Assembly: GCA_021784495.1 (NCBI GenBank)
Contig: JAJXSQ010000154.1
Coordinates: forward strand, 1 to 5,768
Direction of reading: 5' to 3'
Origin: Myxococcales bacterium
GTDB taxonomy: Bacteria; Myxococcota; Myxococcia; Myxococcales; Anaeromyxobacteraceae
Length of the DNA stretch: 5,768 nt
The stretch's first letter is position 1. Every line of letters starts with the position of its first letter. Positions 1 to 3,649 of this stretch are shown in pieces. The position numbers and the translations under genes are program-made. Under the pieces are notes generated by a model. It made no database searches, had not been told where the DNA came from, and saw only the letters and a list, made by a program, of their open reading frames with translations.

Positions 1-295
1 GCCGGCGGAAGGAGTCGGAGCGGACGTGCATCGCGGCGCACCAGGCGAGCTTGAAGGCCCAGGTCTTGAAAGCGGCCTCGCCGCGGAAGCCGCCGATGCC
101 GCGCCAGAGGTCCTCGGCGAAGCGCGAGAAGGCCTCGGAGGCGTCGGCGTCGTGGCGCAGGATCGACCGCAGGTAGGCGAGGACGCGCGGTCCGAGCCCC
201 TCGATCGCCACCGAAGCGGCGGCGCGGAGGTCGCGGGCGTGGAGGAGCTCCCGGACCCGCGCCTCGACCCTGCGCGCGATCTCGTCGTTCGGCAC
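1..295 (-). CDS. ECF-type RNA polymerase sigma-70 factor, N-terminal part (truncated by window edge)
   Basis: The first 98 codons of a sigma-70 family factor that would direct RNA polymerase to alternative promoters; the rest lies beyond position 1. The translation begins MPNDEIARRVEARVRELL. A region 2-like block follows at about residues 39-98, with SEAFSRFAEDLWRGIGGFRG at 53-72 and then AAFKTWAFKLAWCAAMHVR. This matches the usual ECF pattern of acidic helix, (D/E)LW, FRGEASFRTW and a basic helix; the FSxFxEDLWRG wording is typical of myxobacterial-style ECF factors as I remember them. The promoter-melting region 2.3 is therefore present, while region 4 (the -35 reader) is not visible. The start is GTG at 295, the only start codon after the in-frame TAA at 305-307. 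No clear Shine-Dalgarno precedes it, so the start is less certain than the family. No anti-sigma gene lies in the visible upstream DNA. Confidence 0.8.
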   Translation of the reverse strand, partial: MPNDEIARRVEARVRELLHARDLRAAASVAIEGLGPRVLAYLRSILRHDADASEAFSRFAEDLWRGIGGFRGEAAFKTWAFKLAWCAAMHVRSDSFRR

Positions 296-435
296 GGCGG
301 CAGCTTAGCGCAGGGGGTGGGAGAACGGCGACCCGCCGAGGTCTCCGGGGCCCGGAGCGCGCCCGAGCCGCCTCTCCCGCGGACGGTGGGGCTCGTCGAT
401 CCGGCCCCTTGCGCGGCGAGGGGGTGAACGGAAGC

Positions 436-472
436 CGCGGAGACCGGATCCTGGAAGGATCCGGTCCCCGCG
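436..472 (-). terminator. Long stem-loop, possible intrinsic terminator lacking a U-tract
   Basis: The left arm is CGCGGAGACCGGATCCT (436-452), the loop is GGA (453-455) and the right arm is AGGATCCGGTCCCCGCG (456-472). Sixteen of 17 positions are Watson-Crick pairs. The exception is A441 opposite C467: a mismatch in plus-strand RNA but a G-U wobble in minus-strand RNA, so the stem is continuous only in a minus-strand transcript. It lies about 80 nt past the stop of the unknown gene and about 140 nt before the sigma factor start. The minus-strand sequence after the stem (GCTTCCGTTCACCCC) has no true U run. It could be a terminator, a processing or attenuator hairpin in the sigma factor leader, or an interspersed palindromic repeat. 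Confidence 0.45.
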
Positions 473-502
473 CTCCCTGGCCCCCGCCACACGACCTCGC
501 CT

Positions 503-512
503 CCCCCCCCCC
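503..512. repeat. Homopolymer run of ten C
   Basis: Ten consecutive C on the plus strand, in the gap downstream of the unknown minus-strand gene. Runs of this length can slip in replication. This one is outside any recognised coding sequence and not next to a recognised promoter, so no phase-variation role is indicated. Confidence 0.6.
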
Positions 513-552
513 GACGTGGCGTTCCACGCCGGGCCGGCAGGGGAGAGAAAGT

Positions 553-933
553 TCAAGCCTCCCGGATCGGCTCGCTCCGACGGGCCGGCGGTTCGTCGTC
601 GCGCGCGGCGACGACGTAGTAGATGGTCCGCGGATCCAGCTCCCCGACGAGCAGCCGCGCCGCCTCGAGCGCGCCTCCGGAGGCGCCGGCGAAGGTCTCG
701 TCGAGGATCGCCTCGATCTCGCGGCGGGAGGCGAGGCCGACCCAGCCCTTGGCCTCGGTTCGCCGGGCCGCCAGGTGGCCTCGCTCGAACCGCTGCGCGA
801 GGACCGGCCAGAGCCGATCCGGCTCCGGGAACTCTCCGGTGACCGGGCGGGGGAGGGCGCAGGTGCGCGTCCGCCCCGGCCAGGCGAAGCCAGGATCGTA
901 CGGATCGCCGATGAAGACGCGGAGGTTCGCCAT
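553..933 (-). CDS. Hypothetical protein, 126 aa, family not recognised
   Basis: I do not recognise this family. The start is ATG at 933 (MANLRVFIGDPYDPGF) because AGGTGG sits 8 nt upstream; ATGs at 957 and 951 are in frame but lack a ribosome binding site. The frame looks real: codons end overwhelmingly in G or C, and the protein is balanced and rich in W, Y, F and I, unlike the arginine/proline-rich translations of overlapping frames. The N-terminus is beta-like (NLRVFIGD). There is one cysteine (residue 25) and a tryptophan-containing middle (LWPVLAQRFE, GWVGLA). Helical stretches cover about residues 69-99 (REIEAILDET, ALEAARLLVGEL), then a strand IYYVVAAR at 104-111 and a charged tail. 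No signal peptide or membrane segment is visible, so it is probably cytosolic. The helix-plus-YYVV end could be a small binding fold, but no function can be assigned. Confidence 0.7.
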   Translation of the reverse strand: MANLRVFIGDPYDPGFAWPGRTRTCALPRPVTGEFPEPDRLWPVLAQRFERGHLAARRTEAKGWVGLASRREIEAILDETFAGASGGALEAARLLVGELDPRTIYYVVAARDDEPPARRSEPIREA

Positions 934-998
934 GTCGATCGCCACCTGCATGAGCATGGGCTATGGCGCCCCGGAGCGCCGGATGTGACAGCCAGCCG

Positions 999-1018
999 TG
1001 TCCCGCGAGCGCGGGACA
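999..1018 (-). terminator. Perfect 8-bp inverted repeat, terminator-like
   Basis: TGTCCCGC (999-1006), loop GAGC (1007-1010), GCGGGACA (1011-1018): all eight pairs are Watson-Crick. It sits 73 nt past the stop of the Smr gene in its direction of transcription. The sequence beyond on the minus strand (CGGCTGGCTGTCA) is not a U-tract, so it could equally be an operator or leader hairpin for the unknown gene downstream. Confidence 0.4.
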
Positions 1019-1022
1019 GAGC

Positions 1023-1044
1023 GGGCCAGGCCTGGGGCCAGGCC
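1023..1044. repeat. Tandem GGGCCAGGCC repeat with stem-loop potential
   Basis: The decamer GGGCCAGGCC occurs at 1023-1032 and again at 1035-1044 with a 12-bp period. The second half also folds: GGCCTG (1029-1034), loop GGGC (1035-1038), CAGGCC (1039-1044). Together with the 999-1018 inverted repeat it makes two successive hairpins 45 to 95 nt after the Smr stop codon, in the position expected of a transcription end region. Confidence 0.4.
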
Positions 1045-1090
1045 CGGGTCCGGGGCGTCGCGAGGGAGAGTCTACGGGGGGGACGGACGC

Positions 1091-1684
1091 TCACCGCCCC
1101 GGGCGGCGGAGGAGCACGTAGAGCGCTCCGGCGCCGCCGTCGGCGGGGCGGGCCGTGGCGAAGGCGAGGATCGACCGGGCGAGCCGTCCGCTCGCGAGCC
1201 AGCCCCGGAGGGCCTCCCGGAGGACCGGGAGCTGGTCGCGGGAGTGGAGCCCCCGGCCGTGGACGACGACGACGCAGCGCTGGCCGGCGCCCCGGGCGGC
1301 GAGGAGGAAGCGCTCCACCGCGAGCCGCGCCTCCTCCCGGTTGAGGCCGTGGAGATCGAGCCGCCCCTCGACCGCGTGGTCGCCGCGGCGCAGGGCCCGC
1401 AGGATCCGCGAGTCGAGGCCGGCGACCCGGCCCGAGAGCTGCTCGTCGGTGCCGGAGAGCTCGAACGACGGCTCGCCCGGCCCCGGGCCGCGCAGGGGGT
1501 CGGCCTCGTCGAGCCCGGGGTGGGGCCCCGCCGGTGCGGGCGCCGGGGGGGCGGCGATCGCGGGGCCCGGCGCGACCGGTCGCGCGCCCCGGGTGGCCGC
1601 GGCCCAGAGCTCCTCCTCGGTCGGCTCCCGCGGGAGCGCCCGCGCGCCCTCTCCGGACGGATCGTCGAACGGCCGCCGCGCCAC
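1091..1684 (-). CDS. Smr/MutS2-domain protein (predicted nuclease)
   Basis: A 197-aa protein with a C-terminal Smr domain, the small DNA- or RNA-nicking fold named after the MutS2 C-terminus. Family hallmarks are visible: LDLHGL at 109-114, a helix REEARLAVERFL at 116-127, VVVVHGRG at 138-145 and the closing ADGGAGALYVLLRR at 181-194. In family members I recall, the last motif often reads HGGAGALYVLLRR; here D replaces H. The N-terminal half is a helix with TEEELWAAATRGARPV (22-37), a motif also seen before stand-alone Smr domains, then a proline/alanine-rich linker (about 38-72) that is probably disordered. The protein is likely cytosolic. The GTG at 1684 has no good Shine-Dalgarno. The frame stays open upstream into the divergent gene, so the start is moderately certain. 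Substrate and pathway cannot be read from the sequence; DNA repair or RNA/ribosome quality control are the known roles of relatives. Confidence 0.9.
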   Translation of the reverse strand: MARRPFDDPSGEGARALPREPTEEELWAAATRGARPVAPGPAIAAPPAPAPAGPHPGLDEADPLRGPGPGEPSFELSGTDEQLSGRVAGLDSRILRALRRGDHAVEGRLDLHGLNREEARLAVERFLLAARGAGQRCVVVVHGRGLHSRDQLPVLREALRGWLASGRLARSILAFATARPADGGAGALYVLLRRPGR

Positions 1685-1690
1685 GGCTCG

Positions 1691-1698
1691 ACTATAAC
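1691..1698. promoter_or_regulatory. A/T-rich core with -10-like hexamers on both strands between divergent starts
   Basis: ACTATAAC stands out in very GC-rich surroundings. On the plus strand TATAAC (1693-1698) matches the TATAAT -10 consensus at 5 of 6 positions; on the minus strand TATAGT (1696-1691) also matches 5 of 6. Used as -10 boxes, they would place transcription starts close to or at the GTG codons of the CPXCG gene (1708) and the Smr gene (1684), giving very short or absent leaders. I see no clear -35 element on either side. Confidence 0.35.
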
Positions 1699-1707
1699 CG
1701 GAGGACC

Positions 1708-1896
1708 GTGGACATCGAGATCGAGTGCCCCTGGTGCGGCGAGCTGGTGACGATCTTCGTCGATCCCGGCGGCGGCGCCGAGCAGCGCTACGTGGAGGAC
1801 TGCCCGGTCTGCTGCCGGCCCTGGGAGGTGGCGGCCCTCGAGGAGGAGCCGGGCGGCTTCGCCGTCGGCGTGACCCGCGCCGGCGGGAACGACTGA
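1708..1896 (+). CDS. CPXCG motif-containing cysteine-rich protein
   Basis: A 62-aa protein matching the small Cys-rich CPXCG family. It opens VDIEIECPWCGELVTIFVDP, with the first Cys pair in CPWCG at residues 7-11. YVEDCPVCCRPWEV at 28-41 supplies the second set (Cys32, Cys35, Cys36). Two CxxC knuckles of this kind normally bind one zinc. The length is typical of the family, and the acidic, strand-rich tail (FAVGVTRAGG) is also familiar. It is expected to be cytosolic; I know of no established function. The GTG at 1708 is chosen because GGAGG (1700-1704) lies just upstream, though with a tight 3-nt spacing, and because the conserved part begins a few residues later. The start is 23 bp from the divergent Smr gene. 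The stop at 1896 is 13 bp from the end of the converging oxidoreductase, and that gap holds the 10-bp palindrome CGGCGCGCCG (1897-1906). Confidence 0.9.
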   Translation: MDIEIECPWCGELVTIFVDPGGGAEQRYVEDCPVCCRPWEVAALEEEPGGFAVGVTRAGGND

Positions 1897-1909
1897 CGGC
1901 GCGCCGCGG

Positions 1910-3073
1910 CTAGAGGCCAGGGAGGCGCGGCAGCCTCCCGAGCTTCGTCCCCTTGAAGTAGCTCCCCCAGCCCTTCTTCATCCAGTGGCCGACCACCGGC
2001 AGGGGGATCAGCCGCTCGTGCCGGTCGTCGCGCTGGACGAAGGCGGCGCCGGTCCCGGTGTCCATGACGCAGAGGATCGACAGGTGCTCGAGGTAGCTCG
2101 CCGTCGCCGGCCGCCCGGCCTCCACGGCGGCGACGTTCTCGGCGGCCACCCGGGCCATCGCCTCGGCGAGGTGGCCCTGCTTGGCGCGCCACGCCGGCCC
2201 CTCGAGCGCCGCCGCGTCGCCGATCGCCCAGACGCCGGGGAACCCGGGCACCGCGCAGCCGGGGTCCACGGTCACGAAGCCGGCCGCGTTCACCGGCAGG
2301 CCGGAGCCCTTCACCACCGGGTGGCCGTCGCCCGCCGGGAGGAAGAGCGTCAGGTCGGCGTCGAGCCGGCCCCCGTCCTCGAAGCGCACCCCCCCGGCGT
2401 CGAAGCCGGTGATCTTCTTGCCGGCGCGCAGCTCGATCCCCAGCCGCCCGAACATCGCGACCGTCGCCGCGACCGCCTTCTTCCCCATCCGCTCGCCGGG
2501 GGACGGCATGGGCGCGAAGAAGGTGAGCGTGAACTTCTCGCGCAGCCCGCGCCGCCGCAGCAGGGTGTCGACGTTGAACATCATCTCGAAGACCGGCCCG
2601 CCGCGCACCGCCGAGCCGTCGCTGGGGTTGCCGCCGAAGCCCATCGCGATCCGGCCGGCCCCGCGCGCCAGGAGCGCGTCGAGCGCCGCCTGGAAGCGGG
2701 TGGTGGCGGCCGGGTCGCCGCCGATGGTCTGGGTGTGCTCGACGCCGGGCGGGCGCAGGCGGGCGCCGCCGAAGGCGATCACCAGGTGGTCCGCGTCGAG
2801 CCACTCGCCGCCGACGCGGGCGCGCCGGGCGGCCGGCTCGATCGCCTCCACCGCTCCCTGGCGGAAGGCGAAGCCGCGGCGCCGGGCCACCTCGGCGAGA
2901 TCGAGGCAGGTCGCCTCGAAGGTGGCCTCGCCGGTCGGGATCCAGATCGAGGTCGGGTAGACGAACAGGTAGGGGCGGTCGGAGACCAGGGTCACGTCGA
3001 GGCCGCGCCCGGCGAGCTGGATGGACGCCTCCAGGCCGGCGAAGCCTCCGCCGAGGACGAGCGCACGCTTCAT
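1910..3073 (-). CDS. FAD-dependent oxidoreductase, sulfide:quinone reductase-like
   Basis: A 387-aa flavoprotein of the pyridine nucleotide-disulphide/SQR superfamily. The N-terminal dinucleotide fold begins ALVLGGGFAGLEAS (GxGxxG at 8-13) and closes with an acidic/polar strand at 28-32. A second FAD-contacting motif, VWAIGDAAAL, is at 281-290. Family-like blocks include VYPTSIWIPTGEATF (38-52), GFGGNPSDGSAVRGGPVFE (145-163), FFAPMPSPGERMGKKA (185-200), KQGHLAEAMA (298-307) and LSILCVMDTGTGAAF (331-345). The C-terminal LPVVGHWMKKGWGSYFKG (358-375) has the amphipathic, aromatic/basic character of a peripheral membrane anchor, suggesting transfer of electrons to a quinone. The only cysteines are 56, 273 and 335. 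Cys335 seems to match one SQR redox cysteine, while the other appears absent, so sulfide oxidation is uncertain. The start is ATG at 3073 with GGAGGTG (3085-3079) 5 nt upstream. The gene is divergent from the DUF302 gene. Confidence 0.85.
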   Translation of the reverse strand: MKRALVLGGGFAGLEASIQLAGRGLDVTLVSDRPYLFVYPTSIWIPTGEATFEATCLDLAEVARRRGFAFRQGAVEAIEPAARRARVGGEWLDADHLVIAFGGARLRPPGVEHTQTIGGDPAATTRFQAALDALLARGAGRIAMGFGGNPSDGSAVRGGPVFEMMFNVDTLLRRRGLREKFTLTFFAPMPSPGERMGKKAVAATVAMFGRLGIELRAGKKITGFDAGGVRFEDGGRLDADLTLFLPAGDGHPVVKGSGLPVNAAGFVTVDPGCAVPGFPGVWAIGDAAALEGPAWRAKQGHLAEAMARVAAENVAAVEAGRPATASYLEHLSILCVMDTGTGAAFVQRDDRHERLIPLPVVGHWMKKGWGSYFKGTKLGRLPRLPGL

Positions 3074-3222
3074 CGGGACACCTCCGCGCCGGCAGGGGCC
3101 GGCGCAGGGTGGGAGCCGGCGCCGGCGGGGTGGGTTCGGCGGGGGTGCGCCCCGGGCCGGGCCTTCACGAACCTCCGCCCCGGTGGCAGGCTCCTCACGG
3201 CGAGGCGAGGAGGAGCGACGAC
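3074..3222. promoter_or_regulatory. Divergent control region between oxidoreductase and DUF302 genes
   Basis: These 149 bp must hold the promoters of both genes. They are rich in symmetry. A perfect inverted repeat occupies 3086-3105, directly beside the oxidoreductase ribosome binding site. The palindrome GCCGGCGCCGGC lies at 3115-3126. A spaced inverted repeat, GGTTCG (3133-3138) and CGAACC (3168-3173), encloses a GGGG/CCCC hairpin (3142-3145 with 3150-3153). Short palindromes are frequent by chance in such GC-rich DNA. The spaced GGTTCG/CGAACC pair is less GC-biased and is the better operator candidate. I see no clear sigma-70 hexamers. Confidence 0.45.
3086..3105 (-). repeat. Perfect inverted repeat abutting the oxidoreductase ribosome binding site
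   Basis: GCGCCGGC (3086-3093), spacer AGGG (3094-3097), GCCGGCGC (3098-3105). On the minus strand this stem ends exactly where GGAGGTG (3085-3079) begins, so in the oxidoreductase mRNA the hairpin would sit immediately 5' of the ribosome binding site. It could modulate translation, stabilise the 5' end, or act as a DNA operator. Confidence 0.4.
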
Positions 3223-3615
3223 ATGGCCGACGGCGAGCTGCGGCGCGTGATCCGGGGGGGCTACGAGGAGGTCCTGGCGAAGGTGCCGGAGGCGCTCCAG
3301 GCGGAGGGGTTCGGGGTGCTCACCCGGATCGACGTCCAGGCGACGCTCGCGGCCAAGCTGGGCGTCCCCTTCCGCCGCTTCCAGATCCTCGGGGCCTGCA
3401 ACCCGGCCTTCGCCCACCGGGCGCTCACCATCGATCTCGGCGTGGGGGTCCTGCTCCCCTGCAACGTCGCCGTGCACGAGGCGGACGACGGGGCGACGGT
3501 GGTGTCGGCCGTCGACCCGCTACAGACGATCGGCGCCCGCGACCCGCGCCTCCTGGAGATCGCGCGCGAGGTGCGCGAGCGGCTCGTCCGCGCGCTGGGG
3601 CGGCTCGGGGGCTGA
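3223..3615 (+). CDS. DUF302 domain-containing protein
   Basis: A 130-aa protein that is essentially one DUF302 domain. The visible pattern is an N-terminal helix (YEEVLAKVPEALQAEGFGVL, 14-33), the strand TRIDVQATLAAKLG (34-47), then FRRFQILGACNPAFAHRAL (50-68), GVGVLLPCNVAVHE (73-86) and TVVSAVDPLQ (92-101). Cys59 (GACNP) and Cys80 (LLPCN) belong to the cysteine-containing subtype and could form a redox pair or bind a ligand. No signal peptide or membrane helix is seen, so it is probably cytosolic. The function of DUF302 is not established; relatives often occur beside sulfur or electron-transfer genes, which fits the divergent flavoprotein here. The ATG at 3223 is well supported by AGGAGG (3208-3213) 9 nt upstream. 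Its stop is 34 bp from the end of the converging enolase gene. Confidence 0.9.
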   Translation: MADGELRRVIRGGYEEVLAKVPEALQAEGFGVLTRIDVQATLAAKLGVPFRRFQILGACNPAFAHRALTIDLGVGVLLPCNVAVHEADDGATVVSAVDPLQTIGARDPRLLEIAREVRERLVRALGRLGG

Positions 3616-3649
3616 GCGGCGGGGGGCGGCGGTCGCCGGTGCGCGTCGC
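3616..3649. terminator. Short convergent gap, weak hairpin
   Basis: This GC-rich spacer separates the converging DUF302 and enolase stops. TGAGCG (3613-3618) and CGCTCA (3647-3652), which include the two TGA stops, are exact inverted copies, and a small CGGC/GCCG stem (loop GGTC) is possible around 3628-3639. There is no T-tract on either side. A shared bidirectional terminator is possible but weakly supported. Confidence 0.25.

Larger units (their letters stand above)
296..552. other. Intergenic region between sigma factor and unknown protein; no gene seen
   Basis: These 257 bp separate two minus-strand genes. Open frames exist on both strands but look like high-GC chance frames with arginine-, proline- and glycine-rich translations. 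Contents from right to left: a 5-bp hairpin at 515-528 (CGTGG, loop CGTT, CCACG), a run of ten C at 503-512 (G10 on the minus strand), a long hairpin at 436-472, and a near-palindrome at 343-357 (CTCCGGG, centre G, CCCGGAG) about 48 bp upstream of the sigma factor start. I could not pick out a credible -35/-10 pair for the sigma factor. Its promoter is presumably between 296 and 435. Confidence 0.6.
934..1090. other. Intergenic region between Smr gene and unknown gene
   Basis: This 157-bp gap between two minus-strand genes carries stem-loops at 999-1018 and 1029-1044 and a short one at 965-980 (GGCGC, loop CCCGGA, GCGCC). The last lies about 32 nt upstream of the chosen start of the unknown gene. 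The two hairpins nearer the Smr stop fit termination of Smr transcription; the promoter of the unknown gene would lie between about 940 and 1000. I see no convincing -35/-10 pair. Confidence 0.5.

Noticed and set aside
436..472. Hairpin as an insertion-sequence end or attachment site
   Set aside because: No transposase, integrase, tRNA or target duplication is visible nearby.
305..556. Minus-strand 83-codon frame filling the gap before the sigma factor
   Set aside because: Arginine/glycine/proline-rich, spans the strong hairpin and overlaps the end of the upstream gene; no family features.
934..957. Longer start (ATG at 957) for the unknown 126-aa protein
   Set aside because: No ribosome binding site precedes 957 or 951, whereas AGGTGG is well placed before 933.
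961..998. Possible sigma-70 promoter for the unknown gene (CTGTCA and CATAGC on the minus strand)
   Set aside because: Both hexamers are poor matches and the spacing is about 20 bp, too long.
409..1344. Plus-strand 311-codon frame across the unknown gene and part of the Smr gene
   Set aside because: Crosses two minus-strand genes and two gaps, ends in a long arginine/glycine-rich tail and has no recognisable motif.
1897..1906. Palindrome CGGCGCGCCG between two convergent stops as a bidirectional terminator
   Set aside because: No loop and no T-tract; short GC palindromes are expected by chance here.
1788..2804. Minus-strand 338-codon frame overlapping the oxidoreductase in another frame
   Set aside because: Almost pure R/G/A/P translation; an out-of-frame reading of the real gene.
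1985..3250. Plus-strand open frame of 421 codons opposite the oxidoreductase
   Set aside because: Antisense to a gene with clear FAD motifs; composition typical of a shadow frame, and it runs through the divergent control region.
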